The notes under the pieces: generated by a model
The model's database searches: none
Seen by the model: the letters and a program-made list of their open reading frames with translations, nothing else
What the model was told of the DNA's origin: nothing
Source of the DNA: Burkholderiaceae bacterium
GTDB taxonomy: Bacteria > Pseudomonadota > Gammaproteobacteria > Burkholderiales > Burkholderiaceae_E
Direction: 5' to 3'
Length of the DNA stretch: 64,000 nt
NCBI GenBank assembly: GCA_024637155.1
Contig: JAGXFR010000022.1
Span: 62,001 to 126,000, forward strand
Made by a program: the position numbers and the translations under genes
Shown: positions 41,301 to 53,492 of the stretch, one piece after another
Layout: every line of letters starts with the position of its first letter
How positions within the stretch are numbered: position 1 is the stretch's first letter

Positions 41301-41872
41301 AACGAGCGCAAGGGTTTTCTGGACGCCCAGTCGGCCGATCTGAACGAGGCGATGGCCACGCTGGAAGATGCGATTCGCCGCATCGACCGCGAGACCCGCG
41401 CCCTGCTGCAGGAAACCTACGATGCGGTCAACGAGCACTTCGGTGTGCTGTTTCCGCGCCTGTTCGGCGGCGGGGAGGCGCGGCTGGTGATGACGGGTGA
41501 CGAGATCCTCGATGCGGGCATCCAGGTGATGGCGCAGCCGCCCGGCAAACGCAACACGTCCATCCACCTGCTCTCGGGCGGCGAGAAGGCGTTGACCGCC
41601 ATCGCTCTCGTCTTTGCGCTCTTCCAGCTCAATCCGGCTCCCTTCTGTCTGCTCGACGAGGTCGACGCACCGCTGGACGAAGCCAATACGCAGCGCTACT
41701 GTGACATGGTGCGGGAAATGGCCGGCGAGACCCAGTTCCTGTTCATCACCCACAACAAGATCACCATGGAACTGGCCCAACAGCTGATTGGCGTGACGAT
41801 GCAGGAGCGCGGTGTGTCGCGGATCGTCGCGGTGGATCTGGATGCGGCTACCCAGCTCGCGGAGGCGAATGC

Positions 41873-41876
<4 letters not shown>
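38349..41876 (+). CDS. smc: chromosome segregation protein SMC
   Basis: Condensin ATPase of 1175 residues. The N-terminal head begins [14 protein letters not shown], with Walker A GPNGCGKS at 31-38. Long coiled coils rich in Arg, Glu, Ala and Gln flank a central hinge (roughly 500-650, with [15 protein letters not shown] and [13 protein letters not shown]). The C-terminal head has the signature [19 protein letters not shown] and Walker [14 protein letters not shown] start at 38349 with CCAGGA upstream; in-frame sequence before it is not SMC-like. It overlaps zipA by ATGA. The scpA/scpB partners of condensin are not in the window. Confidence 0.95.
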
Positions 41877-45134
<3,258 letters not shown>

Positions 45135-45139
45135 CGAGG

Positions 45140-45871
45140 ATGCTGGGAATCATCGGTGGCAGCGGGATGGCCGTGCTCGACGAGCTTGCCGAACGGCGAC
45201 GCCAGGTCGTGCGCACGCCCTACGGGGATCCGTCGTGCCCGTTTCTGTTCGGACGCCTGGACGGGCAGGAGGTCGTGTTTCTTTCGCGCCATGGCTTCGG
45301 ACACACGATCACGCCTCACCAGATCAACTACCGGGCCAACCTCTGGGCACTCGACGAGATCGGGGTCAAGAGCCTGGTCTCCGTTGCGACGGTGGGTGGA
45401 ATCCGGGCCGATCTGGAGCCCGGCTCGTTGCTGCTGCCCGATCAGATCATCGACTATACCCACGGGAGAGCCGCCACATTCTACGAGGGGCCGGATCAAC
45501 CCGTGATCCACATCGACTTCACCGAGCCCTATGACGCGGGCTTGCGGGCGCGGGTGCTGGCGGCCGCGGCCGCGGTTGGGGAAACGCTCTTCGACGGCGG
45601 CACCTACGGGTGCACGCAGGGGCCGCGTCTCGAGACGGCGGCCGAGATCCGGCGCCTCGAACGCGACGGCTGCGATGTGGTCGGGATGACGGCGATGCCC
45701 GAGGCGTCGCTGGCGCGCGAGCTCGGCATCCCCTACGTGACGCTGGCCGTGATCGCGAACGACGCGGCCGGCCGGGGCGAGAGCGCGCGGCGCATCTCGC
45801 TCGAAGCGATCGGCGGCGTGCTGGATGGGGCGATGAGGCGGGTGCGCACCGTGCTGCGCGCCTTGCGCTGA
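45140..45871 (+). CDS. S-methyl-5'-thioinosine phosphorylase (MTAP/PNP family)
   Basis: A 243-residue nucleoside phosphorylase. It has the phosphate loop GIIGGSGM, the SRHGFGHTITPHQINYRANL stretch, and CTQGPRLETAAEI with GMTAMPEASLAREL, which define the MTAP branch. At the base-binding loop it reads VIANDAAG rather than the TDYDCW of adenosine-specific MTAPs, which points to a 6-oxopurine such as methylthioinosine, as in the Pseudomonas aeruginosa enzyme. It would salvage the methylthioadenosine made by polyamine synthesis after deamination. It starts five bases after ligA and is probably translated with it. Use of methylthioadenosine directly cannot be excluded. Confidence 0.78.
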   Translation: MLGIIGGSGMAVLDELAERRRQVVRTPYGDPSCPFLFGRLDGQEVVFLSRHGFGHTITPHQINYRANLWALDEIGVKSLVSVATVGGIRADLEPGSLLLPDQIIDYTHGRAATFYEGPDQPVIHIDFTEPYDAGLRARVLAAAAAVGETLFDGGTYGCTQGPRLETAAEIRRLERDGCDVVGMTAMPEASLARELGIPYVTLAVIANDAAGRGESARRISLEAIGGVLDGAMRRVRTVLRALR

Positions 45872-45876
45872 GCCAG

Positions 45877-45894
45877 CCGCGCGCTCTCGCGCGG
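45877..45894. terminator. hairpin between convergent ligA/MTIP and map-glnD units
   Basis: CCGCGCG (45877-45883) and CGCGCGG (45888-45894) are perfect 7-base arms around CTCT, filling the 31-base gap between two convergent stops. Without a T tract it may act as a bidirectional roadblock or 3' stabiliser. Confidence 0.4.
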
Positions 45895-45902
45895 GCGCCG
45901 TC

Positions 45903-48506
45903 TCAGCGCTGCGGGTCGAGCACCGCGAGCAGGTCGGTCTCGAGACGCAACTGTTCGCGCGGATTGCTCAGCGACGCGCCGTCCACCAGGAAGACGTCCT
46001 CGGCGCGCTCGCCCAGCGTGGCAACCCGCGCCGTGTAGAGGCTCACGCCGTGGTCACCGAGCACGCGCGCGATCCGGTAGAGCAGCCCGGTGCGATCGCC
46101 CGCGACGATCGAGAGCAGGTAGTGCAGCCCCTGTTCGTCGGGCCGCAGGTCCACCTGCGGCCGGATCGGAAAGGAACGCGAGCGCCGCGAGATGCGGGCG
46201 CGTCCGGGCGTGGGCAGCGGACCGCCACGCTCGAGCTGTCCGGTCAGTTCGGCCTCGATCAGCGAGAGAATGTCGCGGTAGCGGACCGTCCCGGTCGGGT
46301 CGACGACGTGGAAGCTGTCGAGCGCGTAGCCGTGACCCGTCGTGTGGATTCGCGCCTCGAGCACCGAGAGGTTCTTGCCGGCGAAGTAACCGCAGACCCG
46401 CGCGAACAGGTAGTCCTGGTCGAGAAGGTAGACCACGACCTGGAAGCCTTCGCTGCCCGGGGCGAGGCGCGTGCGCACGATCGGCTTGTCGGTGTCCGGA
46501 AAGCGATAGAGCATGCGCGTGTGCCAGGCCACGTCGCGCGCGTCGTTGCGCAGAAAGTAGGCGATGTCGAGCCGGGACCACAGCTCTTCGTAGAGCGACG
46601 GCGCGATCGCCCCGAGGTTGAGCGCCCGAACGGCGTCCCGACGCCGCGCGTCGATCCGATGCGCGGCGTCGGGCCGCTCGCCGTCGAGCACGCGGCGCGT
46701 CGCGTGATACAGGTCTTCGAGCAGGCGTCCCTTCCAGGCGTTCCAGACCTTCGGCCCGGTGCCGCGAATATCGGCGACGGTGAGCAGATAGAGCGCGTTG
46801 AGCCGCTCGTGCGTGCCCACCGTATCCGCGAAACCGCCGATCACTTCCGGATCGCCCAGGTCACGCTTCTGCGCGACCAACGACATCGTCAGGTGGTGCT
46901 CGACGAGAAAGCCCACCAGCGCCGCGTCTTCGGGATCGATCCGGTGCGCGTGACAGAAGTGCAGTGCGTCGACCTTGCCGAGCAGCGAATGGTCGCCGCC
47001 GCGTCCCTTGGCGATGTCGTGAAACAGCGCGGCGACGTAGAGCAGCCACGGCTTCTCCATTTGGGCCATCAGCTGGCTGCAGAAGGGATACTCGTGCGCG
47101 TGTTCGGCGATGGCGAAGCGGCGCACGTTGCGCACGACCATCAGGATATGGGTGTCGACCGTATAGACGTGGAACAGGTCGTGCTGCATCCGCCCGACGA
47201 TGCTGCGAAACGGGGGCAGGCAGCGGCTGAGGATCGACCATTTGTTCATGCGCCGCAGCTCGTGCGTGATGCCGCGCGGCTGCTGCAGGATCTGCAGGAA
47301 CAGGGCGCGGCTCGCCGGGCTGGCGCGTCCGCGCGGGTTGATCCCGTCACGAGCGAGCCACATCGCCCGTAGCGTCGCGGTGGCCATGCCCGAGAGCTCC
47401 GAGTGTTGCTGCATCGTCAGGAAGGCGCGCAGGATCGCCTGCGGATCGCGCTCGAAGATGCGCGGGTCGTTTGCCTCGAGCAGACCGCCACGGTTGCTGA
47501 ACTCCTCATCGATGGGCTCGGGCTTCTCGCCCGGCGCAGCGAACAGGCGCGTCGCGATGTTCTGCATCAGGATCGTGTTGAGCTGGGTGACGGTCTTCGC
47601 GGCGAGGAAATAGCGCTGCATCAGTTCCTCGGACGCGCGACGCGAGTCGCCGTCGACGAAGCCGAGTTCGCGGGCAACCGGGGTTTGCAGGTCGAAGACC
47701 AGCCGGTCCTCGCGCCGTCCGGCAATCCGGTGCAGCGTCGCGCGGATCCCCTTGATCGTGCGCTCCCGGCTGCGCAGCAGGCGAGCCTCGCGCATGGTCA
47801 TCAGGTCGGCGGCCGCCAGATCGGACCAGGTCTCGCCCAGTCCGGCGGCCTGGGCCGTCCACAGGATGACCTGCAGGTCGCGCAGCCCGCCCGGACTCTC
47901 CTTGGTGTTGGGCTCGAGGCTGTAGGGCGTGTCGTCGTACTTGGCGTGGCGCTGGCGCAGCTCGAGTCGTTTGGCGGAGAAGAAGGCGGCGGGCCGGATC
48001 GCGTCGCGCAGCTGCGCGTCGAGGTCTGCCCACAGATGGCGATTCCCGGCAAGCCGCCGCCGCTCGAGCAGGCTGGTCTGCACCGTGATGTCGCCCGCCG
48101 CTTCGGCGAGGCATTGCTCGCGCGTGCGCACGCTGTGCGAGATCTCAAGACCGACATCCCAGCAGGCCGCGACGAAGGACTCGATGCGTTGCGCGACCTC
48201 GCCCCGGGCGGGGGCTGCGGTGGCGAGGAGAATGTCGACGTCCGAATGCAGGAACAGGTCGCGCCGTCCATAGCCGCCGACGGCCACGAGCAGCGCGCTG
48301 CGCGGCATGTGCTGGGCGCGCCACAGCGCGCGCAGTGTGCGGTCGGCATTGCGCGTCAGGGCCGCGATCAGGCGTCCCACCGGAAGACTGTGCCCGGCCG
48401 CGATCAGTCGCTCGCGCTCCTCGCGGTATGCGTCGCGCAGCTGCGCGATCCGCCCGGCCGCGGCATCCGCTGCGAGGTCGGGCGCTCGGGGCGAGGTCGC
48501 GGTCAC
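45903..48506 (-). CDS. glnD: bifunctional PII uridylyltransferase/uridylyl-removing enzyme GlnD
   Basis: Senses glutamine and adds or removes UMP on PII proteins, controlling nitrogen assimilation. It has 867 residues. The nucleotidyltransferase motif is GGYGRRDLFLHSDVD (77-91); the HD domain for UMP removal has HDIAKGRGGDHS near the middle; two ACT domains close the protein (QVVVYLLDQDYLFARV; YLLSIVAGDRTGLLYRI). The GTG start at 48506 is ten bases after the map stop; other in-frame starts overlap map. The map-glnD pairing is common in betaproteobacteria. Confidence 0.95.
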   Translation of the reverse strand: MTATSPRAPDLAADAAAGRIAQLRDAYREERERLIAAGHSLPVGRLIAALTRNADRTLRALWRAQHMPRSALLVAVGGYGRRDLFLHSDVDILLATAAPARGEVAQRIESFVAACWDVGLEISHSVRTREQCLAEAAGDITVQTSLLERRRLAGNRHLWADLDAQLRDAIRPAAFFSAKRLELRQRHAKYDDTPYSLEPNTKESPGGLRDLQVILWTAQAAGLGETWSDLAAADLMTMREARLLRSRERTIKGIRATLHRIAGRREDRLVFDLQTPVARELGFVDGDSRRASEELMQRYFLAAKTVTQLNTILMQNIATRLFAAPGEKPEPIDEEFSNRGGLLEANDPRIFERDPQAILRAFLTMQQHSELSGMATATLRAMWLARDGINPRGRASPASRALFLQILQQPRGITHELRRMNKWSILSRCLPPFRSIVGRMQHDLFHVYTVDTHILMVVRNVRRFAIAEHAHEYPFCSQLMAQMEKPWLLYVAALFHDIAKGRGGDHSLLGKVDALHFCHAHRIDPEDAALVGFLVEHHLTMSLVAQKRDLGDPEVIGGFADTVGTHERLNALYLLTVADIRGTGPKVWNAWKGRLLEDLYHATRRVLDGERPDAAHRIDARRRDAVRALNLGAIAPSLYEELWSRLDIAYFLRNDARDVAWHTRMLYRFPDTDKPIVRTRLAPGSEGFQVVVYLLDQDYLFARVCGYFAGKNLSVLEARIHTTGHGYALDSFHVVDPTGTVRYRDILSLIEAELTGQLERGGPLPTPGRARISRRSRSFPIRPQVDLRPDEQGLHYLLSIVAGDRTGLLYRIARVLGDHGVSLYTARVATLGERAEDVFLVDGASLSNPREQLRLETDLLAVLDPQR

Positions 48507-48516
48507 GCGCGCGTGC

Positions 48517-49326
48517 CTAGGCGCTCGCCGCTGCCAGGTCCGGGCAGGGCGGGGAATTCGCCGAGACGGTGAGCACGTCATGCCCGGTCTCGGTGACTAG
48601 CACCGTGTGCTCCCACTGCGCGGACAGGCTGCGATCGCGGGTGACGATCGTCCAGCCGTCGCCCAGCTGGCGGACGTGGCGCCGGCCGGCATTGATCATC
48701 GGCTCGATCGTGAAGATCATCCCGGGAAGCAGTCGCACGCCGGTGCCCGGGGTCCCGTAGTGCAGGATCTGCGGATCCTCGTGGAAAGAGCGCCCGATTC
48801 CGTGTCCGCAGTACTCGCGCACGACGGAATAGCCGTTGGCGAGCGCGTGGCGCTGGATCACCGCGCCGATGTCACCCACGGTCGCACCCGGGCGCACCTG
48901 TTCGATGCCCAGCCACATGCACTCGTAAGTCACCTCGGTGAGGCGGCGGGCGGCGATTGAAGGATTGCCCACCAGGAAGGTTCGGCTGGTGTCCCCGTGA
49001 AAGCCGTCCTTGATCACGGTGATGTCGATGTTCACGATGTCCCCGTCCTTGAGCGCGCGCTCGCCCGGGATGCCGTGGCAGATCTGCTGGTTCACCGAGG
49101 TGCAGATCGACTTGGGGTAGGGCGGGTAGCCCGGCGGGGCGTAGTGCAGGGGCGCGGGAATCGTCCCCTGCACCTCGGTCATGTAGAGGTGGCACAGCTG
49201 ATCGAGTTCGCCGGTCGTGACGCCCGGGACGACCAGCGGTGCGATGTAGTCGAGAACCTCGGAAGCGAGCCGGCCGGCGACGCGCATCGCGGCGATCTCG
49301 TCGCCTTTCTTGATGATGATGGACAT
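48517..49326 (-). CDS. map: type I methionine aminopeptidase
   Basis: Removes the initiator methionine from nascent proteins; 269 residues. Metal ligands are visible in NIDITVIKDGFHGDTSRTF (two Asp), HGIGRSFHEDP (His), TIEPMI (Glu) and WEHTVLVT (Glu). The protein begins MSIIIKKGDEIAAMR. The ATG at 49326 has no Shine-Dalgarno; a perfect TATAAT ends six bases upstream on the same strand, so the message may start on the ATG. Upstream in-frame codons up to 49386 are not homologous. Confidence 0.95.
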   Translation of the reverse strand: MSIIIKKGDEIAAMRVAGRLASEVLDYIAPLVVPGVTTGELDQLCHLYMTEVQGTIPAPLHYAPPGYPPYPKSICTSVNQQICHGIPGERALKDGDIVNIDITVIKDGFHGDTSRTFLVGNPSIAARRLTEVTYECMWLGIEQVRPGATVGDIGAVIQRHALANGYSVVREYCGHGIGRSFHEDPQILHYGTPGTGVRLLPGMIFTIEPMINAGRRHVRQLGDGWTIVTRDRSLSAQWEHTVLVTETGHDVLTVSANSPPCPDLAAASA

Positions 49327-49332
49327 GATAAG

Positions 49333-49338
49333 ATTATA
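49333..49338 (-). promoter_or_regulatory. consensus -10 TATAAT six bases before map ATG
   Basis: On the minus strand the sequence reads TATAAT, CTTATC, then the map ATG. The expected transcription start is the A of the ATG. The -35 region overlaps the small dyad at 49351-49363 and is a poor match. Confidence 0.5.
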
Positions 49339-49350
49339 GGTTAACCGCCT

Positions 49351-49388
49351 GTCCGTACCGGACCCATGGGCATTGCCTGACGGCAATG
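49351..49388. promoter_or_regulatory. two adjacent dyads in the divergent map-rpsB region
   Basis: GTCCG/CGGAC around TAC (49351-49363) and CATTGCC/GGCAATG around TGAC (49371-49388) are both perfect and lie side by side, about 160-195 bases upstream of rpsB and just upstream of the map -10. They could be protein-binding sites or hairpins in a long rpsB leader. No strong rpsB promoter was recognised; TTGACG at 49432 has no -10 partner. Confidence 0.35.
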
Positions 49389-49547
49389 TCGTGCCCGCGA
49401 GGAACGGCGGTTGAAATCGCGCGCACCACGCTTGACGGGTGCTGCGGGCACTTTCCCTGCCAGGCGGCGGGGGAGTTCGCGGTTGATGCCGGTTCTGCCG
49501 GCGTAGCGTGGCGCGTCAGTCCCAACCCAGACAGGAGTGTAGCAACC

Positions 49548-50294
49548 ATGTCCGTAACCATGCGGCAGATGCTGGAAGCGGGTGTCCATTTCGGCCACCA
49601 AACCCGCTTCTGGAACCCCAAGATGGCCCCGTACATCTACGGCCATCGCAACAAGATCCACATCGTGAATCTCGAGAAGACGCTCGCGTGCTTCAACGAC
49701 GCGATGAACTTCATCGGCAAGCTCGCGGCCAATCGCGGGACGGTGCTCTTCGTGGGCACCAAGCGCCAGGCGCGCGAGATCATAGCCGAGGAAGCGGCAC
49801 GTGCGGGCATGCCCTACGTCGACCAGCGCTGGCTCGGCGGCATGCTCACCAACTTCAAGACGGTCAAGGGCTCGATCAAGCGGCTCAACGACATGGATGC
49901 GATCGTTGCCGAGAGCGGCACCGAGCGCATGTCGAAGAAGGAATCGCTGATGTTCGAGCGTGAGCGCGAAAAGCTCAACAAGAGCCTGGGCGGGATCAAG
50001 GACATGGCAGGGTTGCCCGACGCGATCTTCATGATCGATGTCGGCTTCCACAAGATTGCGGCCACGGAGGCGCGCAAGCTCGGCATTCCCATCGTCGCCG
50101 TGGTCGACACGAACCACTCGCCCGATGGCGTGGACTATGTGATCCCGGGGAACGACGACTCGGGTCGCGCGATCCGGCTCTACGCCCGTGCGGCCGCCGA
50201 CGCGATCCTCGAAGGGCGCCTCGCGGCGCTGCAGGAAGTGGTCGAGACCGAGGGCGAGGAATTCGTCGAGATCGACGACTCCGGCGAGGAATAG
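49548..50294 (+). CDS. rpsB: 30S ribosomal protein S2
   Basis: Small-subunit protein that binds late in assembly and recruits S1. It has 248 residues, beginning [20 protein letters not shown] with the HFGHQ signature and later [11 protein letters not shown] and [29 protein letters not shown]. The ATG at 49548 has AGGAG twelve bases upstream. The acidic C-terminus ([14 protein letters not shown]) is usual. It is first in the rpsB-tsf-pyrH-frr operon. Confidence 0.97.
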   Translation: MSVTMRQMLEAGVHFGHQTRFWNPKMAPYIYGHRNKIHIVNLEKTLACFNDAMNFIGKLAANRGTVLFVGTKRQAREIIAEEAARAGMPYVDQRWLGGMLTNFKTVKGSIKRLNDMDAIVAESGTERMSKKESLMFEREREKLNKSLGGIKDMAGLPDAIFMIDVGFHKIAATEARKLGIPIVAVVDTNHSPDGVDYVIPGNDDSGRAIRLYARAAADAILEGRLAALQEVVETEGEEFVEIDDSGEE

Positions 50295-50332
50295 GCCGGA
50301 ACGGGGCATCGCAGCCTCTTGCGTGAACAACC

Positions 50333-50355
50333 GGGGCTGCGCGACAGCCCCTTTT
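50333..50355 (+). terminator. terminator/attenuator between rpsB and tsf
   Basis: GGGGCTG (50333-50339) pairs with CAGCCCC (50345-50351) around CGCGA, followed by TTTT. It has textbook intrinsic-terminator form but lies inside the rpsB-tsf operon, so partial termination setting the S2 to EF-Ts ratio is likely; an attenuating terminator at this place is known in E. coli. Confidence 0.7.
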
Positions 50356-50409
50356 GCTGATTGAAACGGTCGCGCGGCGCGCGACTGAACGTTTCCCGGA
50401 GGAAGAATC

Positions 50410-51297
50410 ATGGCGGAAATCACCGCGGCACTGGTCAAGGAACTGCGCGAGAAAACCGACGCGCCGATGATGGAATGCAAGCGCGCGCTCGCCGAAGCGC
50501 AGGGCGATCTGGAGCGGGCGGAGGAACTGCTGCGCGTCAAGCTCGGCACCAAAGCCGGCAAGGCGGCCTCGCGCATCACGGCCGAAGGGATTGTGGCGAT
50601 CCTCGTCGCCGAGGACCGCAAACTGGGGGCGATCGTGGAAGTGAACTGCGAAACCGACTTCGTCGCCAAGAACGACGAATTCAGGGCGTTTGCCGCCGGT
50701 CTGGCGGCGCTGGTGCTCGCCAAGGATCCGGCCGATGTGGCCGCGCTCGCGGCGTTGCCGCTGGGCGGATCCACGGTCGAGGCCGTGCGCACCGGGCTGG
50801 TGGGCAAGATCGGCGAGAACGTCTCGGTGCGGCGCTTCGAACGGGTCGTCGCACAGGGAATGCTCTCGTCATACATCCATGGCGGCTCGAAGATCGGCGT
50901 GCTGGTCGATCTGGCCGGCGGTGACGCCGAACTGGGTCGCGATCTGGCGATGCAGATCGCCGCGACCCGGCCCAAGTCGATCGCCGCCGACGGGGTGGCG
51001 GAGAGCGACATCGAGCGCGAGCGCTCGGTCGCCCGGCAGAAGGCTGCGGAGTCGGGCAAGTCGGCCGAGATCGTCGCGAAGATGGTCGAGGGCTCGGTGC
51101 AGAAGTTTCTCAAGGAAGTCACGCTGCTGGGCCAGGTCTTCGTCAAGGACGACAAGCTCTCGGTCGAGCAGTTGCTGAAGTCCAAGTCGGCGCAGGTCAA
51201 GGGGTTCAAGCTCTACGTCGTCGGCGAGGGGCTGGCCAAACGGCAAAACGACTTCGCCGCGGAAGTGGCGGCGCAGGCGGCCGCGGCCGGGCGCTAG
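50410..51297 (+). CDS. tsf: elongation factor Ts
   Basis: Guanine nucleotide exchange factor for EF-Tu; 295 residues. It opens [20 protein letters not shown], with the TDAPMM(D/E)CKRAL signature, and has the core [13 protein letters not shown] that inserts into EF-Tu. GGAGGAA precedes the ATG. It lies downstream of an attenuator-like hairpin and upstream of the structured pyrH leader. Confidence 0.97.
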   Translation: MAEITAALVKELREKTDAPMMECKRALAEAQGDLERAEELLRVKLGTKAGKAASRITAEGIVAILVAEDRKLGAIVEVNCETDFVAKNDEFRAFAAGLAALVLAKDPADVAALAALPLGGSTVEAVRTGLVGKIGENVSVRRFERVVAQGMLSSYIHGGSKIGVLVDLAGGDAELGRDLAMQIAATRPKSIAADGVAESDIERERSVARQKAAESGKSAEIVAKMVEGSVQKFLKEVTLLGQVFVKDDKLSVEQLLKSKSAQVKGFKLYVVGEGLAKRQNDFAAEVAAQAAAAGR

Positions 51298-51318
51298 GGC
51301 GCGCGTGCCCGCAACGGG

Positions 51319-51375
51319 GGAGCGCAAAGCGCGGATAATGCGCTCCATCCACCGGCATTGTGAAACGGAGCGCAT
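51319..51375 (+). promoter_or_regulatory. three-part alternative-pairing element in the pyrH leader
   Basis: GGAGCGCA occurs at 51319-51326 and again at 51367-51374, and its exact complement TGCGCTCC lies between them at 51339-51346. The central segment can pair with the first copy (8 bp, 12-base loop) or with the second (9 bp including 51338/51375, 20-base loop). The second copy contains the pyrH Shine-Dalgarno GGAG and abuts the GTG start at 51376, so the two hairpins would leave the site open or closed. A -10-like GATAAT (51334-51339) sits inside the first hairpin; a promoter there would produce mRNA without the switch. Confidence 0.5.
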
Positions 51376-52131
51376 GTGAATCCATCCCAGGCAGTGGAGC
51401 AGGTCGATCCCGTCCCGGCACCCGCCGTCTACCGGCGCGTGCTGCTCAAGCTTTCGGGCGAAGCGCTGATGGGGCCCGACTCGTATGGGATCCATCGCGC
51501 CACGATCGAGCGCATGGTGGCCGAGATCGCCGAGGTCTCGGGGCTGGGCGTCCAGCTGGCGATCGTGATCGGTGGCGGCAACATCTTCCGCGGGGTCGCC
51601 CCCGGAGCCACCGGCATGGACCGGGCGACGGCCGATTACATGGGGATGCTCGCCACCGTGATGAACGCGCTCGCGCTGCAGGATGCGCTGCGCCAGGGCG
51701 GCGTCGAAGCGCGGGTGCAGTCGGCGCTCAAGATCGAACAGGTGGTGGAGCCCTACATCCGTCCCAAGGCGCTGCGCTACCTGGAAGAAGGCAAGGTCGT
51801 GATCTTCGCCGCGGGCACGGGCAATCCCTTCTTCACCACGGATACGGCCGCTGCGTTGCGGGGCGCCGAGATCGGTGCCGAGATCATCCTCAAGGCGACG
51901 ATGGTCGACGGCGTGTATTCCGCGGATCCGAAGAAGGACCCCAGCGCGACACGCTATGCGCGGATCAGCTTCGACGAGGCGATCAGCCGCAATCTGCGGG
52001 TGATGGACGCCACCGCCCTCGCGCTGTGCCGCGACCAGCGCCTGCCGGTCAACGTCTTCTCGATCCGCAGGGAGAATGCGCTGCGCAGGGTGATTGCAGG
52101 GGAGGACGAGGGCACGCTGGTCCATCTCTGA
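51376..52131 (+). CDS. pyrH: UMP kinase
   Basis: Bacterial hexameric UMP kinase of the amino-acid-kinase fold, phosphorylating UMP to UDP and allosterically set by GTP and UTP. It has 251 residues. It shows [13 protein letters not shown], the glycine loop [10 protein letters not shown], and [19 protein letters not shown]. The start is a GTG at 51376, five bases after GGAG, lying in a stretch that can be hidden by base pairing. The first 18 residues are an unconserved Pro-rich leader. Confidence 0.96.
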   Translation: MNPSQAVEQVDPVPAPAVYRRVLLKLSGEALMGPDSYGIHRATIERMVAEIAEVSGLGVQLAIVIGGGNIFRGVAPGATGMDRATADYMGMLATVMNALALQDALRQGGVEARVQSALKIEQVVEPYIRPKALRYLEEGKVVIFAAGTGNPFFTTDTAAALRGAEIGAEIILKATMVDGVYSADPKKDPSATRYARISFDEAISRNLRVMDATALALCRDQRLPVNVFSIRRENALRRVIAGEDEGTLVHL

Positions 52132-52164
52132 CCGGCGGCTTTCGGATTCGAAACAGGGGGAATC

Positions 52165-52725
52165 ATGACTGTAGCTTCGATACATGACGGCGCCGCCAAC
52201 AAGATGGAGAAGTCGCTCGAGGCGCTGCAAAGCAATCTGACCAAGATCCGCACCGGGCGCCCAACGCCGGGCCTGCTCGATCATGTCCATGTCGACTACT
52301 ATGGCTCGAGCGTGCCGATCAGCCAGGTAGCCAACGTCACGGTGATCGACGCGCGCACGCTGGGCGTCTCGCCGTGGGAAAAGAAAATGGTCGGCGTGAT
52401 CGACCGGGCGATTCGCGAGTCCGATCTCGGGCTGAACCCCGCCACGATGGGCGAACTGATCCGGGTCCCGCTGCCGCCCCTCTCGGAGGAGCGTCGCCGC
52501 GAGCTGACGAAGGTGGTGCGCAGCGAGGGTGAACACGCCAAGGTGGCGGTTCGCAACCTGCGGCGCGACGCGATCGAACACCTCAAGAGAATGCTCAAGG
52601 ACAAGGAGATCTCCGAGGACGAGGAGCACCGCGCGCAGGACGAAATCCAGAAGCTGACCGACCATTTCGTCTCCGAGGTCGACAAGGTTCTCGCGGCCAA
52701 GGAGCAGGAGATCATGACGGTCTGA
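52165..52725 (+). CDS. frr: ribosome recycling factor
   Basis: Splits post-termination ribosomes together with EF-G; 186 residues, the family length. It begins with the helical domain ([32 protein letters not shown]) and has the conserved [15 protein letters not shown] and [10 protein letters not shown] stretches. A G-rich site precedes the ATG. It follows pyrH by 33 bases, as in most bacteria. Confidence 0.97.
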   Translation: MTVASIHDGAANKMEKSLEALQSNLTKIRTGRPTPGLLDHVHVDYYGSSVPISQVANVTVIDARTLGVSPWEKKMVGVIDRAIRESDLGLNPATMGELIRVPLPPLSEERRRELTKVVRSEGEHAKVAVRNLRRDAIEHLKRMLKDKEISEDEEHRAQDEIQKLTDHFVSEVDKVLAAKEQEIMTV

Positions 52726-52730
52726 ACGCC

Positions 52731-53492
52731 ATGACGCCGTACACCAGCAGCACGACTTCCATCCCCGGGCATGGCGAGGTTCCGCGTCACGTGGCGATCA
52801 TCCTCGACGGCAACGGCCGCTGGGCGACCAAGCGGCTGCTGCCGCGGGTTGCCGGGCATGCACGCGGCGTCGACGCGGTGCGGGTCACGGTGGAGGAGTG
52901 CGCGCGGCGCGGCGTCGAAAACCTGACCCTGTTTGCGTTCAGCTCGGAGAACTGGCGTCGCCCGGCCGAAGAGGTGTCGGTGCTGATGAAACTGCTGCTC
53001 AAGGCGCTGACCAAGGAGGTCGCGAAACTGCACAAGAACGGCATCCGGCTGCGCATGATCGGGGATCTGAGCGCTTTTGAACCGCGCCTGCAGGAACTGA
53101 TTGCCGATGCCCAGCAGCATACGGCGCAGAACCGCCGGATGACGCTCACCATCGCGGTCAACTACGGGGGCCGCTGGGACGTGATCCAGGCGATTCGCCG
53201 CATGCTGCGCGAACGCCCGGAACTCGCCGCGACGCCCGATGCGATCGACGAAGCCGATTTCGCACCCTACCTCGCGCTGGGCGACACGCCCGAGCCCGAC
53301 CTGTTCATCCGCACGGGCGGTGAGCAGCGGATCAGCAATTTTCTGCTCTGGCACCTCGCCTACAGCGAGCTGTATTTCACCGATACCTACTGGCCGGACT
53401 TCGACGCGGCCGCCCTCGAGGCGGCCTTCGCCTCGTATCGCCGGCGTGAGCGCCGGTTTGGGCGCACCAGCGCCCAACTCGCGGCCGACTGA
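52731..53492 (+). CDS. uppS: undecaprenyl diphosphate synthase
   Basis: cis-Prenyltransferase extending farnesyl diphosphate to the C55 lipid carrier for cell wall synthesis. It has 253 residues. The catalytic Asp26 is in [22 protein letters not shown] and the C-terminal [20 protein letters not shown] are diagnostic. It starts five bases after frr; the stop overlaps the cdsA start by one base. Confidence 0.96.
   Translation: MTPYTSSTTSIPGHGEVPRHVAIILDGNGRWATKRLLPRVAGHARGVDAVRVTVEECARRGVENLTLFAFSSENWRRPAEEVSVLMKLLLKALTKEVAKLHKNGIRLRMIGDLSAFEPRLQELIADAQQHTAQNRRMTLTIAVNYGGRWDVIQAIRRMLRERPELAATPDAIDEADFAPYLALGDTPEPDLFIRTGGEQRISNFLLWHLAYSELYFTDTYWPDFDAAALEAAFASYRRRERRFGRTSAQLAAD

Noticed and set aside
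38229-41780. Open frame of 1183 codons on the minus strand opposite smc
   Set aside because: It is an antisense shadow: high G+C at third positions of smc removes stop codons from the complementary frame. The translation is rich in Arg, Leu, His, Asp and Gln, with no recognisable domain.
49432-49437. TTGACG as the -35 of rpsB
   Set aside because: No acceptable -10 hexamer lies 16-18 bases downstream; the region there is GC-rich.
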